Assembly (NCBI RefSeq): GCF_030549615.1
Contig: NZ_CP130832.1
Coordinates: forward strand, 2,542,001 to 2,606,000
DNA: 64,000 nucleotides
Direction: 5' to 3'
Source of the DNA: Stenotrophomonas sp. 610A2
GTDB lineage: Bacteria > Pseudomonadota > Gammaproteobacteria > Xanthomonadales > Xanthomonadaceae
In this document: positions 44,525 through 52,819 of the stretch, one piece after another
How the letters are laid out: the number at the start of each line of letters is the position of its first letter
Numbering within the stretch: position 1 is the first letter of the stretch
Translations under genes and position numbers: made by a program
The notes under the pieces: generated by a model
Told to the model about the DNA's origin: nothing
What the model saw: the letters and a program-made list of their open reading frames with translations, nothing else
The model's database searches: none

Positions 44525-45019
44525 TCAGATGGCCTCGATGCCGCCCAGCATCTTTTTCAGCAGCCGTTCGAGCTGGTGCTGCTCACCCTCATCCAGACCC
44601 TGCACCTGCAGGGTCAGCAGCTCCGCCATCTCCGGAAGCAGACTCTGGATGCAGGCCAGGCCTTTGTCGGTCAGGTGCAGGCCCAGCTTGCGCCGGTCAT
44701 TGGTGTCCGGAATCCGCTCCAGCAGGCCCTTGTTGCACAGCTGGTCGGTGAGCCGGGTGATGTTGGCCGACTTCTCTGTGGCGGCCTCGGCTAGCTCCGA
44801 TGGCGTCAGCGGGTGATCCGGCGTGCCGTACAACATCATCAGGATGTTGTATTCGGCGTGGCTCAGGTCGAAATCACGCAGCACCGCGTTGGCGCGGTCG
44901 TGTACGGTCTTGTAGATGCCCTTGACCAGGCGCACCAGCACCGCCGGTTCACGCGGGAACCCCGGCCAGCGGGCGCAGGTGGCATCAATCCGGGTTTCGG
45001 TCGCGTCGAAGCTGCTCAT
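44525..45019 (-). CDS. MarR-family regulator (EmrR-like)
   Basis: 164 aa. Winged helix with LSHAEYNILMMLYG, TPSELAEAATEKSANITRLTDQLCNKGLLER (recognition region), and the wing DRRKLGLHLTDKG. First gene of the efflux operon, 7 bp before FUSC. It most likely represses the pump and lets go on binding a phenolic or lipophilic inducer. A 20-bp near-palindrome lies 32 bases before its start. Confidence 0.92.
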   Translation of the reverse strand: MSSFDATETRIDATCARWPGFPREPAVLVRLVKGIYKTVHDRANAVLRDFDLSHAEYNILMMLYGTPDHPLTPSELAEAATEKSANITRLTDQLCNKGLLERIPDTNDRRKLGLHLTDKGLACIQSLLPEMAELLTLQVQGLDEGEQHQLERLLKKMLGGIEAI

Positions 45020-45051
45020 GGGCTATCCGGCTCATCGAGGAATGAGGCAGA

Positions 45052-45071
45052 TAATACACATGTGTAATATA
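45052..45071. promoter_or_regulatory. Probable MarR operator
   Basis: ATAATACACATGTGTAATAT is a 20-bp palindrome with one mismatch pair (9 of 10). On the minus strand its second half contains TATTAT, a possible -10. Position and size fit autoregulation by the MarR protein. Confidence 0.65.
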
Positions 45072-45109
45072 AACTTCTAAAACAGTTTTACGGTTACAGC
45101 GCTCCGCGT

Positions 45110-46225
45110 TCAGCGTGGCGACAGATATCCCTCCCGAACCCCACGTGGCGACAGCAGCAATTGCCACAGCTGCGAGTGTCGGGTGCGGAAAGTCGCCATC
45201 GAGGCGGCCAGGTAGAAGCGCCACATGCGCCTGAAGCGCTCGTCGTAGCGCGCGTCCAGTTGCTCCCAGGCCGCTTCCACGTTGTCGCGCCAGGCCTGCA
45301 GGGTGCGGTCGTAGTCGGTGCCGAAGTTGTGCCAGTCCTCCAGCACGAACAGCCCTTCCATGGCATGGGTGATCTGCGCGGCCGAAGGCAGCATCGAGTT
45401 GGGGAAGATGTATTTGGCGATCCACGGGTCGGTGCGGTCGCGGCTGACGTTGGTGCCAATGCTGTGCAGCAGGAACAAACCCTGCTCGCCCAGGCAGCGC
45501 CGGGTAACCTCGAAGTAGCTGCGATAATTCTTGACCCCGACATGCTCGAACATGCCCACCGAGAACACGGCGTCGAAATGTTCGTCCAGCTCGCGGTAGT
45601 CCTGCAGGCGTATCTCGATCGGCAGGCCAGCACACAGCTCACGGGCAAACCCGGCCTGCTCCTGCGAGATGGTCACGCCGACGCCCTGCACGCCATAGCG
45701 CTCGGCAGCGAACTTGAGAGCCTCACCCCAACCACAGCCGATATCCAGCACACGCATGCCCGGTTGCAGGCCGAGCTTGCGGCAGATCAGTTCGAGCTTG
45801 GCTTCCTGCGCGTCGTCCAGACTGCTGGCGTTGCGCCAGTATCCGCAGCTGTAGACCAGCCGCTTGCCAAGCATGGCCCGGTAAAGATCGTTGCCCAGGT
45901 CGTAATGACGCTTGCCGACCTCGTAGCTGCCATGCCCACTCTGCAGGTTGAAGAGCTTGGCCTTGAGCGCATCCCAGACTTCGCCGCTGCCATGCACGCG
46001 TTCATCCAGCCGTGCATCCAGCAGATGGGTGAGCAGGCCATCCAGCGAATGCGCCTGCCACCATCCATCCATGTAACTCTCACCCAGACCGAGCGAGCCG
46101 TCGGCCAGCACCCGCGCATAAAAGCGCGGGTCGAGGATGTCCAGGTCCTGCGGCCGGTCACCGCCAGGGGTGATATCGGCCTCCTGCAGCAGTGCTTCCA
46201 CACGTCGTTGCAGCCCCGCATCCAT
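45110..46225 (-). CDS. cfa: Cyclopropane-fatty-acyl-phospholipid synthase
   Basis: 371 aa from the ATG at 46225, chosen because AGGAGG is 6 bases before (a GTG sits one codon earlier). The N-terminal helical domain is followed by the SAM-binding VLDIGCGWGEALKFAAERYG and the CFA block LVYSCGYWRNASSLDDAQEAK. It methylenates unsaturated acyl chains in membrane phospholipid. Its stop is 90 bp before the marR start on the same strand. Confidence 0.93.
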   Translation of the reverse strand: MDAGLQRRVEALLQEADITPGGDRPQDLDILDPRFYARVLADGSLGLGESYMDGWWQAHSLDGLLTHLLDARLDERVHGSGEVWDALKAKLFNLQSGHGSYEVGKRHYDLGNDLYRAMLGKRLVYSCGYWRNASSLDDAQEAKLELICRKLGLQPGMRVLDIGCGWGEALKFAAERYGVQGVGVTISQEQAGFARELCAGLPIEIRLQDYRELDEHFDAVFSVGMFEHVGVKNYRSYFEVTRRCLGEQGLFLLHSIGTNVSRDRTDPWIAKYIFPNSMLPSAAQITHAMEGLFVLEDWHNFGTDYDRTLQAWRDNVEAAWEQLDARYDERFRRMWRFYLAASMATFRTRHSQLWQLLLSPRGVREGYLSPR

Positions 46226-46242
46226 CACTGACCTCCTGTGTT

Positions 46243-47070
46243 TCAGGGGCTCGCGAACAGGCCCCGATAATCCGCCGCCACATGCGGCAACAACACGGCT
46301 GCGGGCACATCCACCGTCTGCGTGCCATCCGAGTACGGACCCACCTGGTAAGGCGGGAACACGAAGCGCAGTGCCGCAATCTTGCCCGCCACGTCCATCA
46401 CCGGCTGGAACTGGGCGAAGTTGGTGGCGTCGGCCGTGGTGCCTTCGTCGATCATCTTGGACAGGTTGCGGACCTGGGCCTGCTGCTCTTCCGGCGACAG
46501 GTCTTCGCCCTGCGCGCGCACCGTGGCCTGCTCAAGCAGCTTGTCCTCGGTGAAGTCGCTGACTGCCTGCCAGCCCTTGGCCGTCGTGATCAGATCCTCG
46601 GCCTTGAGCAAGTGTTGCTGCTCCGGCAGCCATACAAAACGCGCAACCAACGGCTGGCCATGAGCGCCGCCGGTATAGCTGCTGCCATCGGCAGAGACCG
46701 CCACCACCGTCGGCGATTCGACCAGCATGTCGAAGGCGAGTGACAGTTCGTACGGCGCGGTCGGCTTGTCGTTGCCCAGCTCGGCCACCGACTTCAGCAG
46801 GTCGGCCTTGGCATGCCCTGCATAGTCGCTCAGTGCGTTGGCCAGGCCCGGGTACTTGGCGGCTGCCGGCGGGTAGCTGATGCCGACGACATAGCTGGGG
46901 GTATTTTCGATCACATCGCGCAGATCGACTGCCGCAGGTGCGACCGCAACCGGCGCCTGCACCGGTTCCGCGGCCGGTGCGGCCGGCGCACCTTGCTCAT
47001 CCTGCTTGCAGCCAGCCAATGCCAGCAGCAATACCGCTGCGGCAGACGATCCCCGTACCAACCTGTTCAT
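46243..47070 (-). CDS. DUF3298/RsiV-like lipoprotein
   Basis: 275 aa. Lipobox LALAGC (Cys21), a Pro/Ala-rich linker (residues 22-50), then two linked domains: the first has YPPAAAKYPGLANALSDYAG and ends SSYTGGAHGQ, the second has FVFPPYQVGPYSDGTQTVDVP. This fits the DUF4163/DUF3298 pair found in RsiV and PdaC. The usual ligand is peptidoglycan or lysozyme, but that is not shown here. It starts 17 bases downstream of cfa on the same strand; they may be one unit. Confidence 0.8.
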   Translation of the reverse strand: MNRLVRGSSAAAVLLLALAGCKQDEQGAPAAPAAEPVQAPVAVAPAAVDLRDVIENTPSYVVGISYPPAAAKYPGLANALSDYAGHAKADLLKSVAELGNDKPTAPYELSLAFDMLVESPTVVAVSADGSSYTGGAHGQPLVARFVWLPEQQHLLKAEDLITTAKGWQAVSDFTEDKLLEQATVRAQGEDLSPEEQQAQVRNLSKMIDEGTTADATNFAQFQPVMDVAGKIAALRFVFPPYQVGPYSDGTQTVDVPAAVLLPHVAADYRGLFASP

Positions 47071-47131
47071 GCCCTGTCATCCCTTGAAGGTTTGTGCGGC
47101 CGCCCGGTCGGGCTTGGCCATGCAAGCGGAA

Positions 47132-47425
47132 TTATCCCAGCAGGTCCGCATATTCGCCATGGCGCTGCATGAAAGTAGCGGCATACGCGCAGGCCGGCAC
47201 CACCTTCCAGCCCGCTGCCCGGGCGTGATCCAGCGCGAACCGGGTCAACTGGGCGGCGATGCCGCGGCCACCGATGGCCTCGGGGACCCCCGTATGGATG
47301 ATGACCATGACCCCGTCACGCAGCTCGTATTCCAGCACCGCGCGCTGGCCATCGACCACGGTCTGGAACCGATGCGCTGCGGCGTCATGCTCAATGGTTG
47401 GAACTGGCGGTTGGTTCAAGCTCAT
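47132..47425 (-). CDS. Small GNAT-type acetyltransferase (YjdJ/NATD1-like)
   Basis: 97 aa from the ATG at 47425 with AGGAG before it. Short GNAT core: EYELRDGVMVIIHTGVPEAIGGRGIAAQLTRFALDHARAAGWKVVPACAYAATFMQRH in its parts, with the Gly-rich acetyl-CoA loop GGRGIAAQL. This matches the minimal N-acetyltransferase group of about 95 aa. Confidence 0.85.
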   Translation of the reverse strand: MSLNQPPVPTIEHDAAAHRFQTVVDGQRAVLEYELRDGVMVIIHTGVPEAIGGRGIAAQLTRFALDHARAAGWKVVPACAYAATFMQRHGEYADLLG

Positions 47426-47568
47426 GGCTGCTCCTGCATGGCGCGGTGGATTGGGTCGAATGGGCGTGGCGGCGTGCCCAATCGGACACAAACGCCGCAT
47501 TGCGTCACTTTCCGACATCAGTGCCGCCAACACCACCCCAATCAAACCATGGACTACGTCTCAAAAGC

Positions 47569-47584
47569 TGGCACGGGTTTTGCT
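47569..47584 (+). promoter_or_regulatory. Sigma-54 (RpoN) promoter
   Basis: TGGCACG, four bases, TTGCT: the -24 GG (47570-47571) and the -12 GC (47582-47583) are separated by exactly 10 bases. All consensus positions match. It ends 38 bases before the ATG of the 54-aa gene. The region 47426-47568 upstream is free and could hold an activator site; I recognise none. Confidence 0.8.
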
Positions 47585-47621
47585 GTGCTTACCAACAGAC
47601 AGACAACAACGGAGGTGTCCC

Positions 47622-47786
47622 ATGTTCGACAACGACCGCACGATGCAGATCCCGGCAGACGATCATGATGCCACCCTGCTCGAAGGCCTGTTCCAGCTGA
47701 CCGTCGCTGGGGAAACCAACGGCTGGGAATTCAAGAAGATCGACAGCGAAGTCTATTCGCGCTTCCTCGACAACTACGCCGTCTAA
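47622..47786 (+). CDS. 54-aa protein behind a sigma-54 promoter, function unknown
   Basis: ATG at 47622 with a strong ribosome site GGAGGTG 5 bases before it. The protein is acidic and soluble: MFDNDRTMQIPADDHDATLLEGLF, then WEFKKIDSEVYSRFLDNYAV. No membrane segment or signal peptide. A longer frame to 47259 lies over the GNAT gene on the other strand and is not supported. Regulation by sigma-54 implies a bacterial enhancer-binding protein; motility, pili or nitrogen control would be candidates. I do not recognise the family. Confidence 0.75.
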   Translation: MFDNDRTMQIPADDHDATLLEGLFQLTVAGETNGWEFKKIDSEVYSRFLDNYAV

Positions 47787-47849
47787 GCCCAGCTTCAGCC
47801 CCCGCTCTGAACGCGCGCCGGCCGCCATTGCCGCAGCGCCGGCGCTGTG

Positions 47850-47889
47850 AAAAAGAAAGGGGCCGTGACGCAACAAAGCGCCCGGCCCC
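47850..47889 (-). terminator. Terminator of the rhomboid gene
   Basis: On the minus strand: GGGGCCG, 17-base loop, CGGCCCC, then TTTCTTTTT. It lies 42 bases after the rhomboid stop. Confidence 0.85.
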
Positions 47890-47930
47890 TACTCTTGCGG
47901 GCCAGGCCCGCTCCCGCCCCACTCCGCCGA

Positions 47931-48551
47931 TCAGAAGCGGAAGCTGGGGTTCATCAGACTCTGCAGGAAGTGCTGCAGCAGCTCGGGCTCCATGATCAGC
48001 ATGAACATCACGCCGAACGCGGCACCGGCAAGGTGCGCGCTGTGATTGACGTTGTCCCCGCCCTTCTTGTCCATCCAGATGCTGTAGCCAACGTAGAACG
48101 CGGCGTACACGATGGCCGGGGCCGGGATGAACATGACCAGGATCAGCTTCCACGGCGCGATCAGGATGTAGGCGAACAGCACCGCTGACACCGCGCCTGA
48201 CGCCCCCAGGCTCAGGTAGTTCGGGTTCTTCTGGTTCTTCAGGTAGGTCGGCAGGATCGATACCACCAGCGCCGACAGGTAGAACAGCGGATAGACCCAC
48301 CACTGCCCGGTCGTACCGAGCATGATGACCTCGATCGAGCGCCCGAAGAAATACAGGGTGACCATGTTGAACAGCAGGTGCCCGAAATCAGCGTGGATGA
48401 ACCCATAGGTCACCAGCCGGTCGTACTGCTTGTGTTTGTCGATCGCCGGCGGCCACAGGATCAAGCGGTCAGCCAGCTTGCGGTTGTTGAACGCCATCCA
48501 CGACACCAGGGCGGTGACGGCGATCAGGATCAGGGTTATCGGTCCTTGCAT
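47931..48551 (-). CDS. Rhomboid-family intramembrane serine protease
   Basis: 206 aa from the ATG at 48551 (a TTG at 48557 is also possible). Six hydrophobic helices; catalytic Ser118 in LGASGAVSA and His173 in SAHLAGAAFG. HADFGHLLFNMVTLYFFG carries the conserved His/Asn of helix 2. It cleaves membrane-spanning substrates. The start overlaps or abuts the end of the POT transporter gene upstream, so the two are coupled. Confidence 0.92.
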   Translation of the reverse strand: MQGPITLILIAVTALVSWMAFNNRKLADRLILWPPAIDKHKQYDRLVTYGFIHADFGHLLFNMVTLYFFGRSIEVIMLGTTGQWWVYPLFYLSALVVSILPTYLKNQKNPNYLSLGASGAVSAVLFAYILIAPWKLILVMFIPAPAIVYAAFYVGYSIWMDKKGGDNVNHSAHLAGAAFGVMFMLIMEPELLQHFLQSLMNPSFRF

Positions 48552-48553
48552 GT

Positions 48554-50122
48554 TCAAACCGCCCGGTAGTTGTCGACCATCTTGTAACGGCGTGCGTAGA
48601 TGCCGAATGCCAGTGCCGCAATGAAGGCAAAGCCGGCGAAGAAGAACATCAGGAACGCGGTCTCGCTCAAGCCAGTACTGGCAATACGGTCAGTGACCGC
48701 ATGGTTGCGCACCGCCGCATTGGACAGCAGCACCCACAGGTTACCGATGGTGGTGGTCAGGTTCCAGAAGCTCATCACCACGCCCTTCATCGACGCCGGC
48801 GCCTGGCTGTAGGCAAACTCAAGACCAGTCGCCGAGACCAGCACTTCACCGAAGGTCAGCAGCGCATAAGGCAGTACCTGCCAGAAGATCGACATGGCAT
48901 CGCCACCGTCCATCACCACCTGGATGCCGCCCACCACGATCCAGGCCAGGCCACTGAAGGCGATACCGGCGGTCATGCGCCGCAGCGCGGTCGGCTCGAA
49001 GCCGAAGCGACGCAGGGCCGGGTACAGCACCAGATTGTTGAACGGGATCAGGATCATCACCAGCAGCGGGTTGAGCGCCTGCATCTGCGAGGCGGTGAAC
49101 CAGCTGGGCATGCTCATCTGCTGGCCCTGCAACACCCAAGTCGAGGCCTTCTGGTCAAACAGCGAAAAGAACGGGGTGGTCAGGGCGAAGATCACCAGCA
49201 CCTTCATTACCGAACGCACGCCCTCGACAGCCGCCTCCGGGTGCACGCCGCGGGCGCGGTCCAGCTGCAGCATGGTGCCGCCACCGATACCGGCCAGCAC
49301 CGAGACCAGTGCCAGACACAGGCAGATCACGATGCCCAGGCTGGGCACCAGGGCGAACGAAGCCAGCGCCAGCAGTACGCCGAGCACCGCCACCACCAGG
49401 CCCATACGGCCCTGGCCCGGGGCTTGTGCCAGCAGCGCTGTACGCACCACGTTGGCGAAAGAATGCGGGTCCTTGGGCGGCAGCGGTACCAGCACATAGC
49501 GCTTGCGGCCCAGCCAGAACACGAAGGTGGCCACGAACATCAGGATGCCGGGGATACCGAACGCCCACTGTGGGCCGAGGTTCTTCAGCGCCAGCGGGAT
49601 CAGCAGCGAGGCGAACAGCGAGCCGAAATTGATGATCCAGTAGAACGCGTCAAACACGATCTTGGCCAGATGCTTGTTGCCCTGGTCGAACTGGTCGCCC
49701 ATGAACGACGCCACCAGCGGCTTGATGCCACCAGCGCCCAGGGCGATCAGCCCCAAGCCCAGGAAGAAGCCTTGGCGGTTGCCCTCGAACAGCGCCAGGC
49801 ACAGATGGCCGACACAGTAGATCAAGCTGAACCAGAGAATGGTGTGGTACTTGCCGAAAAAGCGGTCTGCCAGCCAGCCACCGAGCAGCGGGAAGAAGTA
49901 CACGCCGATCATGAAGCTGTGCATGATGTCCTTCGCCTCGCCAGCACGGCCTTCGGCGGTGATCTCCTGCAACAGCAGCGAGGTGATCAGGAACTGCACC
50001 AGGATGTTGCGCATCCCGTAGAAACTGAAGCGTTCGCACGCCTCATTACCGATGATGTAGCCGATCTGGCGCGGCATCTTTGCCTTGGGGTTCGGGGCTG
50101 CTGCCACGTCGTTGGTCGTCAT
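48554..50122 (-). CDS. POT-family proton-coupled peptide transporter
   Basis: 522 aa with about 14 membrane helices. NEACERFSFYGMRNILV near residue 28 is the ExxERFxYYG motif that couples protons in POT/PTR transporters, and LGLIALGAGGIKPLVASFMGDQF is the second family signature. It takes up di- and tripeptides. The stop is only a few bases from the rhomboid start. Confidence 0.93.
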   Translation of the reverse strand: MTTNDVAAAPNPKAKMPRQIGYIIGNEACERFSFYGMRNILVQFLITSLLLQEITAEGRAGEAKDIMHSFMIGVYFFPLLGGWLADRFFGKYHTILWFSLIYCVGHLCLALFEGNRQGFFLGLGLIALGAGGIKPLVASFMGDQFDQGNKHLAKIVFDAFYWIINFGSLFASLLIPLALKNLGPQWAFGIPGILMFVATFVFWLGRKRYVLVPLPPKDPHSFANVVRTALLAQAPGQGRMGLVVAVLGVLLALASFALVPSLGIVICLCLALVSVLAGIGGGTMLQLDRARGVHPEAAVEGVRSVMKVLVIFALTTPFFSLFDQKASTWVLQGQQMSMPSWFTASQMQALNPLLVMILIPFNNLVLYPALRRFGFEPTALRRMTAGIAFSGLAWIVVGGIQVVMDGGDAMSIFWQVLPYALLTFGEVLVSATGLEFAYSQAPASMKGVVMSFWNLTTTIGNLWVLLSNAAVRNHAVTDRIASTGLSETAFLMFFFAGFAFIAALAFGIYARRYKMVDNYRAV

Positions 50123-50300
50123 CTGCGGGCGATCCGTGAGTACAAAGGTTGCAAGCGTAACGCATCACGCTGCCTGCCAGACTGGAACCGCTAGGTAAAA
50201 CACCTACCGCCCATACCAGCAAAACCCTATTACAGCCGTCTGCACGCCCCTTCTACGCGGAAAGCATTAGGATGACATTCCCTCATCTTGAGGCGTTGCA

Positions 50301-51110
50301 ATGCTGCGCTGGGGCTGTTTTGGTCTGCTTGTCCTGTCATTTGGCGTCATGGCTGAGCCGGTCATACCGGTCATCAAGATCGCCAACCTGCGCCTGCCCG
50401 ACAGCGGCGAAATCTGGACCGGCCAGCGCGACCGGATCGCCGCGCTGATGGAAGACCTGCGGCCGGACGTGATCGTGGTGCAGGACGTGCGCCAGCTGGC
50501 CAACACCGCCAACCCCGCCTGCTGGCTGGGCAGCCGCCTCAAGTACAGCTGCGACTTCATCAGTGCCGACCGCCCCAGCCAGCCGGTGCGCCGCGGCAAT
50601 GCGGTGCTGACCCGCCTGCAAGCCCAGCAGGACGGCATTACCCTGCTGCACGGCGACGACGCGCCAACCGCCGCAGGCATGCAGCGCCTGCAGCTGCAGC
50701 AGGCCCAACTGAACATCTATGCCGCCAGTATGTGCCCCAGCGACAACAACCCGGTCTCGCGCGGTCACCAGGCCGCGGATCTGCGCTCCTGGATGGATGC
50801 CACCGCCGAAGGCCTGCCGTCACTGATCATCGGCAACTTTGCCGCGCCCACCGAGGAACTGGTACGGCAACTGCCCGGTTATCAGCCGGCACGCAGGAAT
50901 CCGTCCAATCGCCGTGGTGATGCCCGCGTCGCAGCCGACGCGCAACACGGGCTGGACGTGCTGTATCAGGTCCGCAGCTTCGCCGACATCACCCAGCAGG
51001 CGATCCAGCTGCCGGCCAGCGATGCACAGCCGGCCCCCGAGCCGCTGGGCATGATGGCAACGCTGCGCATTACCCGCCTCCCCGCCACCGATAGCGTCGA
51101 GCAACCCTGA
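50301..51110 (+). CDS. EEP-superfamily-like exported protein, possibly inactive
   Basis: 269 aa. Signal peptide (MLRWGCFGLLVLSFGVMAE), then IKIANLRLP, LRPDVIVVQDVRQLANT, RRGNAVLTRL and LIIGNFAAPTEELVRQL, in the order of the endonuclease/exonuclease/phosphatase fold. The catalytic residues are altered: the expected Glu reads VVQD, GDFN reads GNFA and the late His is not obvious. So it may be a catalytically weak or non-catalytic relative acting in the periplasm. ATG at 50301 follows GAGG. Confidence 0.65.
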   Translation: MLRWGCFGLLVLSFGVMAEPVIPVIKIANLRLPDSGEIWTGQRDRIAALMEDLRPDVIVVQDVRQLANTANPACWLGSRLKYSCDFISADRPSQPVRRGNAVLTRLQAQQDGITLLHGDDAPTAAGMQRLQLQQAQLNIYAASMCPSDNNPVSRGHQAADLRSWMDATAEGLPSLIIGNFAAPTEELVRQLPGYQPARRNPSNRRGDARVAADAQHGLDVLYQVRSFADITQQAIQLPASDAQPAPEPLGMMATLRITRLPATDSVEQP

Positions 51111-51134
51111 GGCGGCAGTTGCCCAGGGTCGTTT

Positions 51135-51380
51135 GTGGGAGCGGCGTCAGCCGCGAAGCTGGCATTGCTGCTGGGCCTGGCATCCAGGCAATCTGATGAA
51201 TGCACTGGCTTCGCGGCTGACGCCGCTCCTACAAAAGCCAGCCAACGCGCGTACAAACCAACCGCCCATGACCGGCTTTGTTTGTAGGAGCGGCGTCAGC
51301 CGCGAAGCTGAGGTTGTTGCAGCTTCCGGAAGCATCGCAACCTGCTGATTGGCGTGCTTCGCGGCTGACGCTGCTCCCAC
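51135..51380. repeat. Two inverted pairs of REP hairpins
   Basis: GTGGGAGCGG-type at 51135-51159 (plus) with 51208-51232 (minus), then 51284-51308 (plus) with 51356-51380 (minus). The gap 51111-51481 contains no gene; a terminator for sodA is also there. Confidence 0.9.
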
Positions 51381-51409
51381 AACATGGGGTTTGGGACGCC
51401 TTCAACGGC

Positions 51410-51434
51410 AAAGGCCGGGCAATGCCCGGCCTTT
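51410..51434 (-). terminator. Terminator of sodA
   Basis: AAAGGCCGGGC, loop AAT, GCCCGGCCTTT: an 11-bp perfect stem 48 bases after the sodA stop; symmetric, so it may work on both strands. Confidence 0.8.
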
Positions 51435-51481
51435 GCAGGAGCGGCAGTCCCAGCCGGGACCGCCGCTTCATGTCACCGCTA

Positions 51482-52093
51482 TCAGGCAATCGCTTCCTGG
51501 TAACGACGCTCGACTTCGTTCCAGTCGACCACGTTGAAGAACGCGCCGATGTATTCCGGGCGACGGTTCTGGTACTTCAGGTAGTAGGCGTGTTCCCACA
51601 CGTCCAGCGCCAGGATCGGGGTGTTGCCGTCCATCAGCGGGCTGTCCTGGTTGGCCGAGGACTCAACGACAACCTTCTTGTCCGGAGTCACGCTCAGCCA
51701 CGCCCAGCCGCTGCCGAAACGGGTCAGCGCAGCCTTGGTGAAGGCTTCCTTGAACTTCTCGAAACCGCCAAGCTGCGATTCGATGGCCTTGCCGACGTCA
51801 CCGACCGGCTCGCCGCCGCCGTTGGGCGACATCACGGTCCAGAACAGCGAGTGGTTGGCGTGGCCGCCACCGTTGTTGCGCACCGGGCCCTGCAGGTTTT
51901 CCGGCAGCGACTTGGTCTTCTTCACCAGCTCGTCAACCGGCAGGTCGGCGTATTCGGTGCCTTCCAGCGCAGCATTGACGTTGTTGATGTAGGTCTGGTG
52001 GTGCTTGCTGTGGTGGATCTCCATCGTGGCCGCATCGATATGCGGTTCCAGGGCGTCGTAGGCGTAAGGCAGCTTGGGCAGGGTGTAAGCCAT
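51482..52093 (-). CDS. sodA: Superoxide dismutase (Mn/Fe)
   Basis: 203 aa starting [20 protein letters not shown] with a strong ribosome site AAAGGAGATC. Metal ligands: His27 in [11 protein letters not shown], His in [10 protein letters not shown], and Asp/His in DVWEHAYYL. The [11 protein letters not shown] segment together with [12 protein letters not shown] favours the Mn subclass. Converts superoxide to peroxide in the cytoplasm. Confidence 0.95.
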   Translation of the reverse strand: MAYTLPKLPYAYDALEPHIDAATMEIHHSKHHQTYINNVNAALEGTEYADLPVDELVKKTKSLPENLQGPVRNNGGGHANHSLFWTVMSPNGGGEPVGDVGKAIESQLGGFEKFKEAFTKAALTRFGSGWAWLSVTPDKKVVVESSANQDSPLMDGNTPILALDVWEHAYYLKYQNRRPEYIGAFFNVVDWNEVERRYQEAIA

Positions 52094-52124
52094 GAGGGAT
52101 CTCCTTTGGATAGCCGGTTTCTGT

Positions 52125-52144
52125 GTCTGGTCGAAAAACCAGAC
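52125..52144 (-). promoter_or_regulatory. Hairpin in the sodA leader
   Basis: GTCTGGT, 6-base loop TTTTCG on the minus strand, ACCAGAC: a 7-bp perfect stem ending 32 bases before the ATG. Probably part of the leader RNA. Confidence 0.4.
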
Positions 52145-52354
52145 GGTGCGCTATCAATGGTAGGGACGAAGCAGCAACTTACCAAGGGTGTTGTAAAGGA
52201 AACTTTGTCCCGCACGCGGGCGGTGGACAGTGCAGGCGCGATCTGCGCGGGCGTTGTTACCACCACGTGAAACCTGCGTACTGAACCATCTGTTCAACAA
52301 AGACGCTGTCATGGCGTGATAATCACCGCCTGTTCCGGAATTCTCCTACTGCCC

Positions 52355-52819
52355 ATGCGCAAGCCCATGCTCCTTGTCTTCGCCATCGTCCTGCTTATCG
52401 GCGGGCTGTGGGGCATGCGCGTGCTGCAGCAACCTGCGCCTCCGCAGTTCGCGCCGTCGCTTTCGCAGGACTCGCCTGCATCGGCCGAAACCAGCCAAGC
52501 CGCACACGCTGAGGAACGCAGCAAGGACCCGCTCCCGGCTTTCCTGCCGGCAGAAGCGCGCGAGACCATCGCCCTGATCCAGCGCGGCGGACCGTACCCG
52601 CATCGCCAGGACGGCAGCACCTTCGGCAACCGCGAGCGCCAGTTGCCGCAGAGGCCGCGTGGCTATTACCGCGAATACACCGTGGATACACCAGGACTGA
52701 GCCATCGTGGCGCCAAGCGCATCGTCACCGGCGGCGACCCGCCGGATGCCTGGTATTACACCGATGACCATTACGAGAGCTTCCGCAGCTTCGAAGTCCC
52801 CGCCAGGAGTACGCCATGA
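52355..52819 (+). CDS. Guanyl-specific ribonuclease (RNase Sa/barnase type)
   Basis: 154 aa. N-terminal hydrophobic segment (MLLVFAIVLLIGGLWG), a Pro/Ala/Ser-rich spacer, then a microbial RNase domain: FGNRERQLPQ, YYREYTVDTPG (general-base Glu), SHRGAKRIVTGG (two Arg) and YYTDDHYESF (general-acid His). All catalytic residues of RNase Sa are there. The anchor sends it to the periplasm or outside. Its 4-base overlap with the barstar gene shows translational coupling. Confidence 0.9.
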   Translation: MRKPMLLVFAIVLLIGGLWGMRVLQQPAPPQFAPSLSQDSPASAETSQAAHAEERSKDPLPAFLPAEARETIALIQRGGPYPHRQDGSTFGNRERQLPQRPRGYYREYTVDTPGLSHRGAKRIVTGGDPPDAWYYTDDHYESFRSFEVPARSTP

